A stretch of DNA of 64,000 nt from Paucibacter sp963740455. GTDB taxonomy: Bacteria; Pseudomonadota; Gammaproteobacteria; Burkholderiales; Burkholderiaceae_C. The stretch lies in contig CAVUEF010000007.1 in NCBI GenBank assembly GCA_963740455.1, positions 434,001 to 498,000 of the forward strand, given 5' to 3'. Shown piece by piece: positions 53,894 through 63,621 of this stretch; within the stretch, counting starts at the first letter, position 1, and every line of letters begins with the position of its first letter. The notes under the pieces were generated by a model. That model was not told the origin of the DNA. It saw only the letters and a program-made list of their open reading frames with translations, and did not search any database. The translations under genes and the position numbers were made by a program.

Positions 53894-54153
53894 CCCCGAG
53901 CCAAAGCCCGATGGCCTTTTGGCCATCCTGAAGACCGCCAGCACCCGCGGCCCGGGAGGGCTTGTCTGAGTCGTCCGGCGAATCGGGCTGCCGCTATGTC
54001 ACATCACTGTCTTGATGCGGGCGCACATTGTCTCAAAGTGATGCAAACCTTTACGTTCAGCATCATCTTGGCGAGAACACCGACGCTATGCTTTACCGGT
54101 GGCCGATGAGCGGCCGATCCAGACCCGATTTCCCAGCTTCAAGGAGCTTTTCA

Positions 54154-55875
54154 ATGCGATTCAATACCCTGGCCATGAGCCTTTCAACCGGGCTGTTGCT
54201 GGCCCTGGCGGCTTGCGGAGGTGGCGGCGGCGCGCCCACCGCTGCGGCCCCCACACCCACCGCCACGACCCCCACGGCAACCCCCAGCGGCGCGAGCGCC
54301 GGTGCGGTCTCCTCCGGAGCCATCTCGGCGTTCGGCAGCGTATTCGTCAACGGACACGAGTTCGACACCAAGTCGGCGACCGTCGTCGATGACGATACAG
54401 GCGCATCGACGTCGGGCAACAGCGGCCTTGAGGTCGGCATGGTGATCGATGTGAAGGCGGATTCGTCCAGTACGGATGCGAAGCCGGTCGCCAGCGAACT
54501 GCACGTGCATCCCTTGGCGCGCGGCTACGTTGATGCCACGGACCCAGTCGCCAACACCATCACCGTGATGGGGCAGGCCGTGCAATTGAGCTCGGCCACC
54601 ATCGTCAGCGATCACCGGGCCTGTGTCTCGGCGGCGGTCAACCCCTGCGCCGCCATCACCGACCGTGGCGGCCTGACCGTCACCGCCGGTTCCGGCGCCG
54701 CGGCCGTGGCGGGCAACTACGTGGCCGTGCATGGCTATCTGTTTGGCGTTGCCGGCGGATCGGCCAACATCGAAGCGGCCCTGGTTTCGATACAGGACGC
54801 CCCGCCAGCAACGGCGGCCGGCGCGGTATTCAAGGCGGAAGGCGTCATCAGCGCCGTGTCGACCACCGCGATCACGATTGGCGGACTGAATGTCGACTTG
54901 TCGGCCGCCACCTGCCGCACCAAGGGCAACGCCCAGGCATGTGCGGGAATGTTCAGTGTCGGACAAGTCGCTTCGGCGTTCTCGAAGGCGCAACCGGGCC
55001 TGCCCGTGACTGCGCTGAAGGCGGGTGTCGTCATCCTGCGTCCCAAAGCCGTGGTCGAAGTGGCCGGAGCAACGGTTGAAGTCGAAGGCAAGGTCACCAG
55101 CGTGACGGCTTCGCCGGCCGGCTTTGTGGTGCGCGGCATCAGCGTCGATGCCACCGGACTGCCCGCGGGAACCGCACTGCCCGCGGTGGGCGACCGGGTG
55201 GAAGTTCTGGGCACCGTCGCTTCGACGGGCAGCTCCATCACCGCGACCCGCCTGAAGATCGAGCACAAGGCAGGCAGCGTGACCTTCGGCCTCAAAGGTG
55301 ACGCAAGCAAGGTGGCCGCCGGAGCGACGGCCAACACCTTCACCTTGACGGTGCTGGGCCAGACCATCACGGTCGACGCCAACACGCGCCTGGCAGACCA
55401 TTCGATGAAGAATTGGGACGAAAAGGATCCTGCGATCAATCCTTTCAACATCAGCACGTTCCAGACCTATCTGGCAGCGAGCACATCGCAGCATGTGATG
55501 GTCAAGGCGGGCGCTGACGCAAGCGGCAACCTGACCGCGCTGGGCCTGGTCATCGTGCCGGCGTCGCTTGATGCGGCCGTTGTGGGCAGGGTGGACGCGA
55601 CACCGGCGCCGGTCAACAGCACGGCCACCGGCACGCCCAGCACCTTCTCGGTTCATGGCATGGCGGTCAGTGCTGATCCGGCGGCGATTCGCGGCCCGGG
55701 TGAACACGACGAAGGCAAGGCTGTTTCCGTGGCGGTGACGATAGCCAGTGGTGACTGGGTGGCCGTCTATGGCACCTACAACAGCGGCACGCTGACGGTC
55801 GCTGCGAACCCAAGTCGCAAGAACGCCGTGATTGATTTCGGCGCCAAGGGCGGCCACGAGATGGAAGGCTTCTAG
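54154..55875 (+). CDS. DUF5666-type exported lipoprotein
   Basis: A 573-residue protein with a lipobox (LLALAACGGGGG), a Pro/Thr/Ala linker, then repeated small beta domains, each with ISAFGSVFVNGHEFDT- or VEGKVTSVTASPAGF-like strands and VGDRVEVLGTV turns, as in DUF5666 proteins. I count four or so repeats. AAGGAG precedes this ATG; a longer frame from 54028 is less likely. The role is unknown; cell-surface location is likely. The 260 bases upstream hold no gene. Confidence 0.75.
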   Translation: MRFNTLAMSLSTGLLLALAACGGGGGAPTAAAPTPTATTPTATPSGASAGAVSSGAISAFGSVFVNGHEFDTKSATVVDDDTGASTSGNSGLEVGMVIDVKADSSSTDAKPVASELHVHPLARGYVDATDPVANTITVMGQAVQLSSATIVSDHRACVSAAVNPCAAITDRGGLTVTAGSGAAAVAGNYVAVHGYLFGVAGGSANIEAALVSIQDAPPATAAGAVFKAEGVISAVSTTAITIGGLNVDLSAATCRTKGNAQACAGMFSVGQVASAFSKAQPGLPVTALKAGVVILRPKAVVEVAGATVEVEGKVTSVTASPAGFVVRGISVDATGLPAGTALPAVGDRVEVLGTVASTGSSITATRLKIEHKAGSVTFGLKGDASKVAAGATANTFTLTVLGQTITVDANTRLADHSMKNWDEKDPAINPFNISTFQTYLAASTSQHVMVKAGADASGNLTALGLVIVPASLDAAVVGRVDATPAPVNSTATGTPSTFSVHGMAVSADPAAIRGPGEHDEGKAVSVAVTIASGDWVAVYGTYNSGTLTVAANPSRKNAVIDFGAKGGHEMEGF

Positions 55876-55935
55876 GACGACGGACCGTGATCGCGTCGGT
55901 TCGCCTGCATGTGGCGGCCGGCGTTCACTGTCCCG

Positions 55936-56943
55936 TCAGAACTTCATCTTGAGCCCGGCGCCCAGCACCCAGGCGCGGCCGCGTGGGGTCATCGCGTCCA
56001 CGCGCGGCCAGAAGTGCCCGATGATGAGTTCTCCGAGCAACCAGTCCTTGTGCACCGGTTGCTCCCAACGGGTCTGCACGCCGTAGTCGGCGAGAAGCAC
56101 GCCCGATCCCCGCTCGCCAGAGGCGAACAGTTCCAGCGACAGCATGCGTTGATTGCCCAGCAACTTGTATGCGCCCAGGCTGGAGTGCCATTCGAGCCTG
56201 CTCTCGGTCTGAGAGATGGTGGCCTCGCTCAGCCAGCGGCCCGCCAGCGTCGGCGAGAACGCGTGATCGTAGGACAAGGCCGTGGTCGAACCGAAGTGGT
56301 CGTTGACCGACCAGAACAGCGTCTCGCGGAACTCGAAATCGTCGGCCGGTCCCAACTGCCAGGGCTGGCGATAGCGCGCCTGCGCATAGGGCTTGAGGCC
56401 GCCGCGAAAACCGAGCCGGAAGTCGACCCGCTCGCCCAATGGCCGACCGAGACCCGCGAAGAAAGTCGTGTTCGCGGCGCGATCAGTCAACAGTCGCTGC
56501 TGCCGGGTGAACGTCGCCGACTTGCCGGTGATGAGGTCACGCGGGTTGTCGCGCCCGATGAACAGGTAGGCGCTGTCTTGCAGGTTGGGCAATTTGAAGT
56601 TCGCATTGAAGCGAACTTTGATGTCGGTACTCGCGTCCTGGCGTTTCAGCACGAGCACACTCAAACGCCCGTTGCTCACCTTGCCGCCGTCCTCGAACGG
56701 CTTGTCGCCGAACCAGCTGTCCACACCACTGGCCAGCCAAACGGCTGCCGAGCGCACCGAGCGCCGTGCGTATTCGGCCGGTTGCTCCGCCTGGCCAGGT
56801 GACTCGGCCACAGGCGCCGCCACGCGCGCTGCCGCGCGGGCGGCTGCCGGCGCCGCAGTCACCGGAGGTGGTGGCGCCGACGCACACGCGCCGAGCAAGG
56901 GCACCGACACCAGGCCGATCAAGTTCTGGAAAGACACTCGCAT
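55936..56943 (-). CDS. outer membrane beta-barrel lipoprotein
   Basis: The 335-residue product from MRVSFQNLIGLVSVPLLGAC has a lipobox (LLGAC) and an Ala/Pro linker, then alternating amphipathic strands (IKVRFNANFKLPNL, RVDFRLGFRGGLKPYAQARY, SVNDHFGSTTALSYDHAF) ending in Phe (GAGLKMKF), typical of a beta barrel. GGAGAAG precedes the ATG. I cannot name the family; it does not show the PldA active-site motif. Divergent from the acuI-like gene. Confidence 0.7.
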   Translation of the reverse strand: MRVSFQNLIGLVSVPLLGACASAPPPPVTAAPAAARAAARVAAPVAESPGQAEQPAEYARRSVRSAAVWLASGVDSWFGDKPFEDGGKVSNGRLSVLVLKRQDASTDIKVRFNANFKLPNLQDSAYLFIGRDNPRDLITGKSATFTRQQRLLTDRAANTTFFAGLGRPLGERVDFRLGFRGGLKPYAQARYRQPWQLGPADDFEFRETLFWSVNDHFGSTTALSYDHAFSPTLAGRWLSEATISQTESRLEWHSSLGAYKLLGNQRMLSLELFASGERGSGVLLADYGVQTRWEQPVHKDWLLGELIIGHFWPRVDAMTPRGRAWVLGAGLKMKF

Positions 56944-57133
56944 CCGCTTCTCCCAATCGAACTCTGGCTGCTGCGCCCAGCTTCTTGTGTCTCGCGTTCC
57001 AACTGCGCGATCGTACGCTGCGCGGGGCGTGTTGCGTGCGATCACGACAAGGCGCCGGCGCATCGCGTTGCCGCCGAGCCCGGCGGCGGGATAATCGACG
57101 CGATCAAGTCGCTTGATCCCACTGGAGGAATTC

Positions 57134-58129
57134 ATGTTTCACGCTCTCTATCTTGAACAGAACGCTGACAAGAGCACTGGCGCGTCGGTCAAGCAACTCG
57201 ACGAGAGTGCGCTGCCGGTGTTCGAAGCGAACGGCGTCACGGTCGATGTCGAGTTCTCGACCATCAACTACAAGGACGGTTTGGCCATCACCGGCAAGTC
57301 GCCGGTGGTACGCAAGTTCCCGATGGTTCCGGGCATCGATTTCGCAGGCACGGTCAGTGCCAGCAGCGACCCCAACTGGAGGTGCGGCGACAAAGTCATT
57401 CTGAACGGCTGGGGGGTGGGCGAATCGCACTGGGGCGGGCTCGCACAGAAGGCGCGCGTGAACGGCGACTGGCTGGTGCGACTGCCGCCATCGCTGACAA
57501 GCTATGAGGCGATGGCGATAGGCACCGCCGGGTACACGGCGATGCTCAGCGTGCTGGCGCTCGAGCGCCAAGGCGTGAGCAAGGCTGACGGCGAAGTTCT
57601 GGTCACCGGGGCGACCGGCGGCGTCGGTTCGCTGGCAGTCTCGCTGCTCGCGGGGCTGGGCTACCGCGTCGTCGCGTCGACCGGCAAGTCGGACGAACAC
57701 GACTACCTGCTGTCGCTGGGGGCGAGCGAGATCATCGACCGCGGCACGCTCAGCGCGCCGGGCAAGCCGCTGCAAAAGGAACGCTGGGCCGCGGTGGTCG
57801 ATTCGGTCGGCTCGCATACGCTTGCCAACGCCTGCGCAAGCACACGCTACGGCGGCACGGTCGCCGCTTGCGGTCTGGCGCAAGGCATGGATTTTCCGGC
57901 GTCGGTCGCGCCCTTCATACTGCGCGCCGTCAAGCTGATCGGCATCGACAGCGTGCAGGCGCCGACCCGCCTGCGCATACAAGCCTGGTCGCGGCTGGCC
58001 AGCGATCTCGATCGCAAGGCGCTCGCTCAGATTGCGCAACGCATCAGTTTGCGCGACGCGCTCGATCACGCCGGGCGGATTCTTGCCGGATCGGTGCGCG
58101 GACGCATGGTGGTCGACGTCAACGCGTAA
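57134..58129 (+). CDS. acuI: acrylyl-CoA reductase AcuI-like (YhdH family)
   Basis: A medium-chain, zinc-free reductase of the YhdH/AcuI group, which reduces acryloyl-CoA with NADPH. The 331-residue product starts MFHALYLEQN after GGAGG, has STINYKDGLAITGKSPVVR, PGIDFAGTV, the cofactor loop VTGATGGVGSLAVSLLAGLGY and VDSVGSHTLANAC. Substrate assignment follows the family only. Confidence 0.88.
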   Translation: MFHALYLEQNADKSTGASVKQLDESALPVFEANGVTVDVEFSTINYKDGLAITGKSPVVRKFPMVPGIDFAGTVSASSDPNWRCGDKVILNGWGVGESHWGGLAQKARVNGDWLVRLPPSLTSYEAMAIGTAGYTAMLSVLALERQGVSKADGEVLVTGATGGVGSLAVSLLAGLGYRVVASTGKSDEHDYLLSLGASEIIDRGTLSAPGKPLQKERWAAVVDSVGSHTLANACASTRYGGTVAACGLAQGMDFPASVAPFILRAVKLIGIDSVQAPTRLRIQAWSRLASDLDRKALAQIAQRISLRDALDHAGRILAGSVRGRMVVDVNA

Positions 58130-58182
58130 GGCCGGCAGGTCGGCCGCCACACCGCGCGCTTTGGCAGTTATGCGGAAGATGC

Positions 58183-59013
58183 CTACGGATACATCTTCTT
58201 GATCATCGCCACGTCCATTGGCGACACCTTCGTGTTGCTGTTGGTGGGTCCGAGCCCGTCAGCGAACAGCGCGCCGTCGAACGCATACAGCATGATCGAC
58301 TTGGAATCGAACCTTGTCGCCGACAGTCCCTTGGGTGAGTATTTTTCGAGTACGTTGGACTTGATGTCGTCGGGCCCCCAAAAGTTGGGCGGACCCTGGA
58401 AATACTTCATCACCGCGGCGACGTTCCACTTGCGATTGAATTTCGGCGATTGGTGTTCGTGGATGCAGCCCAAAGCATGGCCGAACTCGTGCGTCACGAC
58501 ACGGTGGTATTCGGTGTCGTCGGTGTCGTCGCGCAGCCAGCCGTAGTTCATGGTCGGCTGGTGCAACGGGAAGTAGCTGGTGTTCAAGGCGTCGCGGCCC
58601 ACCGCCGACCAGGACCCGTTGTCCGCATAGAAGGAGATGCGGATTTCGGCCGGCCCGCTGGCAACGAACTTGAGCTTGATGTCGGCAAGCTTCGTCCACT
58701 CCTTGGCGACCGCCGTCACCTTCTTCCTCATCTTCGCGCTGCCATCCAGGAAGCTGCAGCGCACGGTCGATCCGGCGGGCCACTTCTTGGAGTTGACCAC
58801 CGCCATGCGGGCGATGTTGGCCACACCGTCGGCCTTGAGCTTGGCGCTGCCGCCGGCCGCCTCGACCATCTGGCGTCGCATCTCGCGCCGCACATGGCGT
58901 TCCGGATCGAGATCGTCCGGGATGATGCGCTCGAAGCAGATCCTGACCTGTCGTTCCACCGGCTTTTCGGATGCCTTCGCCGACTTCGACATTTCGACTG
59001 TTTTCCTGGCCAT
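58183..59013 (-). CDS. astacin-type zinc metallopeptidase (M12A-like)
   Basis: A 276-residue protein with the full zinc motif HEFGHALGCIHEH (HExxHxxGxxHE), WPAGSTVRCSFLDGS and MLYAFDGALFADGL, where a Met-turn-like segment follows the zinc site. It starts MARKTVEMSKSA after GGGGGA and has no signal peptide, unlike most astacins. Substrate and site of action are unknown. Confidence 0.82.
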   Translation of the reverse strand: MARKTVEMSKSAKASEKPVERQVRICFERIIPDDLDPERHVRREMRRQMVEAAGGSAKLKADGVANIARMAVVNSKKWPAGSTVRCSFLDGSAKMRKKVTAVAKEWTKLADIKLKFVASGPAEIRISFYADNGSWSAVGRDALNTSYFPLHQPTMNYGWLRDDTDDTEYHRVVTHEFGHALGCIHEHQSPKFNRKWNVAAVMKYFQGPPNFWGPDDIKSNVLEKYSPKGLSATRFDSKSIMLYAFDGALFADGLGPTNSNTKVSPMDVAMIKKMYP

Positions 59014-59216
59014 AAATCCCCCAATTACGTTAAGGAACCGAGCCTGGCGGAACGCGGCGGAAAGACGACTTGCCGCCATGCTCCGCGATGGCGATGACGC
59101 TGCTGGATCGTTCTGCACTTGCCTTGGCTTGGCCGCAGCGCCGTGCAAAATCTACACCCGCACTGCGGGTCTGACAACAGGAATGTCGGAGCGCGCCGGC
59201 GCCACGGTTCTCGCGC

Positions 59217-59558
59217 CTAACAGCCTTCGATGCGATGACCAACGACGCGGCCCGAACCGGCATTGACCGTGTATCGCACCACGCATGAAAAGGTGCTGGG
59301 GCCGGCGGGGCCGCTCAACTTGGCCGACTTGGCGTAAACGTAGACCAATGTGCCGTCGGATTGGCGCGAGGTCGAGGTGGGCTGGCCCAGTTTGGCAACC
59401 AGTTCCTTGACGGTTGCGCCGTGCCAGCTGTCGAGTTCCTTGTCGAACTTGGACTGGCGCTGGGCATCCAGCTGCGATTGCGCCGGAGGTGTCGACGCGC
59501 ATCCGACCAAGGCGGCCAGCAGCATCGCGACTACCAGGGCTTGCATTGCTTGAGTCAT
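59217..59558 (-). CDS. small lipoprotein, unknown function
   Basis: A 113-residue protein with a lipobox (LAALVGCAS), a helical stretch (LDAQRQSKFDKELDSWHG), then a small domain with VKELVAKLGQPTSTSRQSDGTLVYVYAKS that recalls SmpA/OmlA-type folds. It also has two C-terminal cysteines. No clear operon partner. Confidence 0.72.
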   Translation of the reverse strand: MTQAMQALVVAMLLAALVGCASTPPAQSQLDAQRQSKFDKELDSWHGATVKELVAKLGQPTSTSRQSDGTLVYVYAKSAKLSGPAGPSTFSCVVRYTVNAGSGRVVGHRIEGC

Positions 59559-59777
59559 GGTGATGCCTCCTCGGCTGCCGATAGCGTCTCATGGCACATG
59601 CCAGACCTGAAGCTTAGCGGTTCGCGCGCACGCCTGACCGGCCATCGGTATCCGCTTGTGTCGGGCCGGCAACAAGCGGTGCACGGTTTGCCACGCCCGC
59701 TACATTTGCTTGGTGTGCGCAATCCGTCAGGCATTGGAGAACGTGATGGTTGAAGACATGAACCCAGGGTGGTGCTC

Positions 59778-61211
59778 ATGAGGCAAGGCGTTCGCGGTTT
59801 CAAGCGCGCCCTGCTCTGGTCGTGCGCGGGGCTGGCCGGCTTGCTGGTGCTTGCCTTCGGCGCGTTGGCGTATCTCGGCATTCCACAGAATGCAGCCGGC
59901 ATGGCGGCCAAGGGCATCTGCTCGGCCGCCTTTGTCGCGGGTCGGCCGACCCAGGACCTGTTGCGCCAGGACGTGTTGCCCGCCAGCCCCGTGCTGTCGC
60001 TGATCACGGTGTCGATCGACGCCGTCCAGCACAGCGTCACAGCCCGGTTTGCCGGTGTGATATCGCGCCGAGCGGCGTTGATCAGTCATCGCGGTTGCGT
60101 GCTCGACTTGGCGCCCGACCCCTCGGCAAGAGCCTATGTGCCTGCCGCAGATCTCGGCCAGCTCTGGCCCGTCGGTGACGCGGCCTTGCCGGTTGCGCAA
60201 TGGGATGGCGCGATCGACGCCGCTCGGCTGCAGCAGGTCGTTGCAGACGCCTTCGTCGGGGCCGGCGATGCGCTGGCCGCGAACGCGCGCGGCCTGGCGG
60301 TGGTGCAGCATGGCCGCATGCTGGTGTTGCGCGACGCCCCCGGCTTCGCCGCGGGAACCGGCTTGCACGGCTGGTCGATGACCAAGACCATCACCGGCAT
60401 GCTGACGCATCAGCTCGCCGCAGACAGGGGGCTGCCGCTCGACGCGAGGGTGGTCGACGCGTTTGCAGCCGGACGCGCGCCAGCGTGGGTGGCGGCCTGG
60501 CGCAAGGACGCACGCAAGTCCATCAAGGTATCGGACTTGCTGTACATGCGCGATGGACTGGCCAGCACCGAGGACTATCAACCCTGGGGTTCGGTGCCAC
60601 ACATGTTATGGGCCGAAGCCGACATGGCGGCCTGGGCTGCCGGCCATGCTGCCGAGGTGGCGCCGGGCACGCGCTGGCGCTACCTGAGCGCAACGGCCAA
60701 TCTTCTGGCCGCGGTGGCGCGCGGCCGCTTTGCCTCCGATGACGAGTATTGGGACTACCCCAGGAAGGCCTTGTTCGACCCGATCGGCGCGAAGTCCGCG
60801 GTGCTCGAAACCGACCGCAGCGGCAACTGGGTCGGGTCGTCCTATTTGTGGGCCAGCGTTGGCGATTGGGCGCGCCTCGGGCAGTTGATGCTTCAGGACG
60901 GCAAGTGGGGCGACCGGCAGGTGCTTGCCGCGGGTTGGCTGCAACGCGCCAGCACAGCGGCCACTCCCAGCGGTGAAGGCCAGGGCTACGGCGCAATGAG
61001 CTGGCGTTACGGCGACCCGCAAGCGGGCCTTTGCAAGTCCGCTGCCGGCGTGCCCGCCGATACGGTGGTGATGGACGGCCACTGGGGTCAGATGGTGGCG
61101 GTTGTCCCCTCCAGAGACGCGGTCGTGGTGCGCCTGGGATGGACCTTCAAGTCGAATCAATTCAGCGCATGCAAATTGCTGGCCGATGTGCTGTCTGCGC
61201 TGCCGAAATAG
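59778..61211 (+). CDS. serine hydrolase of the beta-lactamase (class C) family
   Basis: A 477-residue protein with one N-terminal membrane anchor (LLWSCAGLAGLLVLAFGALAY) and a periplasmic serine-hydrolase domain with the SxxK motif (GWSMTKTITGML), MRDGLASTEDYQ and the later HWGQMVAVVPSRDAVVVRLG region that replaces KTG. It may be an esterase or peptidase; true beta-lactamase activity is not implied. The 61-base gap before it carries no RNA gene. Confidence 0.82.
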   Translation: MRQGVRGFKRALLWSCAGLAGLLVLAFGALAYLGIPQNAAGMAAKGICSAAFVAGRPTQDLLRQDVLPASPVLSLITVSIDAVQHSVTARFAGVISRRAALISHRGCVLDLAPDPSARAYVPAADLGQLWPVGDAALPVAQWDGAIDAARLQQVVADAFVGAGDALAANARGLAVVQHGRMLVLRDAPGFAAGTGLHGWSMTKTITGMLTHQLAADRGLPLDARVVDAFAAGRAPAWVAAWRKDARKSIKVSDLLYMRDGLASTEDYQPWGSVPHMLWAEADMAAWAAGHAAEVAPGTRWRYLSATANLLAAVARGRFASDDEYWDYPRKALFDPIGAKSAVLETDRSGNWVGSSYLWASVGDWARLGQLMLQDGKWGDRQVLAAGWLQRASTAATPSGEGQGYGAMSWRYGDPQAGLCKSAAGVPADTVVMDGHWGQMVAVVPSRDAVVVRLGWTFKSNQFSACKLLADVLSALPK

Positions 61212-61312
61212 CGAGGCTGGCGCCATTGCTGCGGGCTCACGCTGAGCGCCCGCCAGTCTTGACAGCGCCCGGCGCTGCGGCCAAGCTCAGCGCTGCGCAG
61301 GAGGCGTCCAGC

Positions 61313-61693
61313 ATGTATTCGTACGATATGCAAATGAGCCAGATACACGCCTTGTTGGCGTGGTGCGCCGTGGCGCTCTTTCTGGTGCGGGGCTTGGCCT
61401 TCCAGTTCGACGCGACCTGGCCCAAGGACAGCCGGCTGGGCGTGCTGGTGTTCAGCGTGGCCGTGCTGTTGAGCGTGACCGGCCTGAGCCTGTGGGTGCT
61501 GCGCCATTACAACCCGCTTCGCGATGGCTGGCTGATGGCCAAGCTGCTGGCCTTGCTGGTCTACACCGAATGCGCCCATGTGGCCATGGACAAGGGCAAG
61601 TTCCACGTGCTGGGCTATCTGACTGCCCTGCTGCTGCTGGCATACATGATGGCGACGTCCATCACCCGCAGTGCCTGGTTGGGTCTCTTCTGA
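61313..61693 (+). CDS. SirB2-family membrane protein
   Basis: A 126-residue protein with four membrane segments (HALLAWCAVALFLVRGLAFQF, LGVLVFSVAVLLSVTGLSLWVL, WLMAKLLALLVYTECAHVAM, YLTALLLLAYMMATS), matching the SirB2 family in layout. The ATG follows AGGAGG. The function of the family is not settled. Confidence 0.8.
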   Translation: MYSYDMQMSQIHALLAWCAVALFLVRGLAFQFDATWPKDSRLGVLVFSVAVLLSVTGLSLWVLRHYNPLRDGWLMAKLLALLVYTECAHVAMDKGKFHVLGYLTALLLLAYMMATSITRSAWLGLF

Positions 61694-61847
61694 CCCGCCG
61701 GTTGGCGACGCGGCGCCAGCGCCATGGCGGGTTCGATGCCGCAGGGAGGGATTGCCCGCTTGCGGGCGGCGCGGCAATCGCGAAGACTGCCTGTGTCGGG
61801 CAAGCGCATTGCAGCATCCACCCACGCAGTTTTCACGGAGCACCATC

Positions 61848-62261
61848 GTGGCCACCAAGGAAGAAGTTGTCGCGTTCATCGCGCGTGAATTTCCGCAAAC
61901 CAAGTGCACGGTCGAGGCGGTCGGCAAGCGCGGCGCTACCGTCACGCATGAAATCGGTCCGGATGAATTGAGACCGGGCGGCACCGTCGCGGGCCCGGTG
62001 CTGATGGCTGTGGCCGATGTGGCGCTGTACGTGGCCCTGCTCGGTGAGATCGGTATCGTGCCGCTGGCTGTCACCACCAGCTTCACGATCAACTTTCTGC
62101 GCAAGCCGGCGGCGGACAAGCGCATTGTGGGTGTCTGCAAGTTCATGAAAATCGGCAGAACCTTGGCCGTGGGCGAGGTGTCGCTGTATTCGCAAGGCAG
62201 TGCAGAACCGGTGGCGCATGTGGTCGGCACCTACTCGATTCCACCTCGCCGGCCGGCCTGA
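61848..62261 (+). CDS. PaaI-type hotdog thioesterase
   Basis: A 137-residue hotdog-fold protein starting at a GTG (VATKEEVVAFIAREFPQTK) with GGAG upstream. It has LRPGGTVAGPVLMAVADVALY, the PaaI pattern around the active-site Asp, and ITTSFTINFLRKPAADKRI. It probably hydrolyses an acyl-CoA; the substrate is unknown. Confidence 0.85.
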   Translation: MATKEEVVAFIAREFPQTKCTVEAVGKRGATVTHEIGPDELRPGGTVAGPVLMAVADVALYVALLGEIGIVPLAVTTSFTINFLRKPAADKRIVGVCKFMKIGRTLAVGEVSLYSQGSAEPVAHVVGTYSIPPRRPA

Positions 62262-62670
62262 TCGGCAGCGCTGCCAGCGCCACCCGCCACGCTGCGAAGG
62301 TCAAGCGCGCCGCGCAGCCAAGGAGCGCGGCGCGTCGAGCTGGACCGAGCCCGGGCGATACGACGCCCTCCCATGCGGCTGATCCTGAGCGCCCTATGTC
62401 TGGCATCGCACAGACGCCTCTTGAACTGGCGCTGAAAATTCGGACGGTCCTTCCGAGGAAAGCCATGAAGACCGGGCGGCGGGCACCGAAGTCTTCCGTT
62501 GCGGACCCAGCAGTGCCCATCCTTCGACGGTCAGTTCTTGGTTTTCAGCGAAAGTCACCCATGTCGACAAGAGCAATTCCAGCCACTCGTTCCCCGCCTG
62601 AACACGCAATCGCCGAAACGCGCCGCCAACCGGCCTTGCTCAAAGCTGGCAACTCGCCGAGTGCAATTCC
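62262..62670. other. 409-base gap without a supported gene
   Basis: Short frames on both strands have arbitrary composition and no convincing ribosome site. I see no tRNA, strong repeat or clear terminator. The promoter of the response regulator gene must lie here. Confidence 0.6.
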
Positions 62671-63621
62671 ATGAGCCCAGCCAAAGCATGTGCTGACAAC
62701 ATACTTGATGCACAGATTCTGATCGTCGATGATGAGCCGGCCAATGTGCAGCTGCTGGAGCAGATGCTGCGTCAAGCCGGTTACCAACGCTTGACGGCAA
62801 CCATGGATCCGCAGGCAGTCTGCGCGCTGCATCGCGCCAACAATTACGATCTGATTCTGCTGGATCTGCAAATGCCGGGCATGGATGGATTCCAGGTGAT
62901 GGCGGGCTTGAAGGAAATCCCGACCGACGCCTATCTTCCGGTCCTCGTGATCACGGCTCAGCCGTCCGAAAAGCTGCGGGCGCTGGCCTGCGGCGCCAAG
63001 GACTTCGTCACCAAACCGTTCGATCTGTCCGAAGTCAAGATGCGCATTCACAACATGCTGGAGGTGCGCCTCTTGTACAAGCAGCTTGAACACCATAACC
63101 GCGCGCTGGCGTCGTTGGCGCTGCATGACACGCTGACCGGACTGCCCAACCGACGACTTCTCATGGACAGACTTTCGCTGGCACTTGCGCATGCCAGCCG
63201 GCATTCGGGCACGATGGCGGTGTTGTATCTTGACCTGGACGGATTCAAGCAAGTCAATGACAACTTTGGCCACGATGTGGGCGACGCCCTGCTGCGCATG
63301 GTCGCCGATCGCCTGGTCGGAACCGTACGCAAGATGGACACGGTGGCGCGCTTGGGTGGCGATGAGTTTGTGATCGCGTTGGCCGAATTGAGCGAGGGCG
63401 ACGACGTCGCCAAGCTCGTCTCGAAGCTGGTACTGGCAGTGTCACTGCCCTATCGCATTCAGGGCAACAGCGTAGAAATCTCCGCCAGTGTCGGCGTCAG
63501 CCTCTATCCCACACATGGTCAGGACGTCAAGACCCTGATGAAGTGTGCTGATCTGGCCTTGTACGAGGCCAAGCACTCCGGCAAGAATGACTATCGCATC
63601 TCCGCGCACGTCGATCTGTGA
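62671..63621 (+). CDS. response regulator-diguanylate cyclase
   Basis: A 316-residue two-domain protein: an N-terminal receiver (ILIVDDEPANVQLLEQML, phospho-acceptor Asp in LILLDLQMPGMDGFQVM, FVTKPF) and a C-terminal GGDEF domain that makes cyclic di-GMP. The active site is intact (ARLGGDEFVIAL), as is the product-inhibition site RxxD (RKMD) five residues before GGDEF. No partner histidine kinase is in the window. Confidence 0.93.
   Translation: MSPAKACADNILDAQILIVDDEPANVQLLEQMLRQAGYQRLTATMDPQAVCALHRANNYDLILLDLQMPGMDGFQVMAGLKEIPTDAYLPVLVITAQPSEKLRALACGAKDFVTKPFDLSEVKMRIHNMLEVRLLYKQLEHHNRALASLALHDTLTGLPNRRLLMDRLSLALAHASRHSGTMAVLYLDLDGFKQVNDNFGHDVGDALLRMVADRLVGTVRKMDTVARLGGDEFVIALAELSEGDDVAKLVSKLVLAVSLPYRIQGNSVEISASVGVSLYPTHGQDVKTLMKCADLALYEAKHSGKNDYRISAHVDL

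Noticed and set aside
53910..53927. Terminator of the tetR-type gene (GATGGCC-TTTT-GGCCATC)
   Set aside because: The stem is perfect but no T run follows on either strand, so I cannot support termination.
62394..62674. Small genes in the gap before the response regulator
   Set aside because: Frames on both strands lack ribosome sites and protein-like composition.
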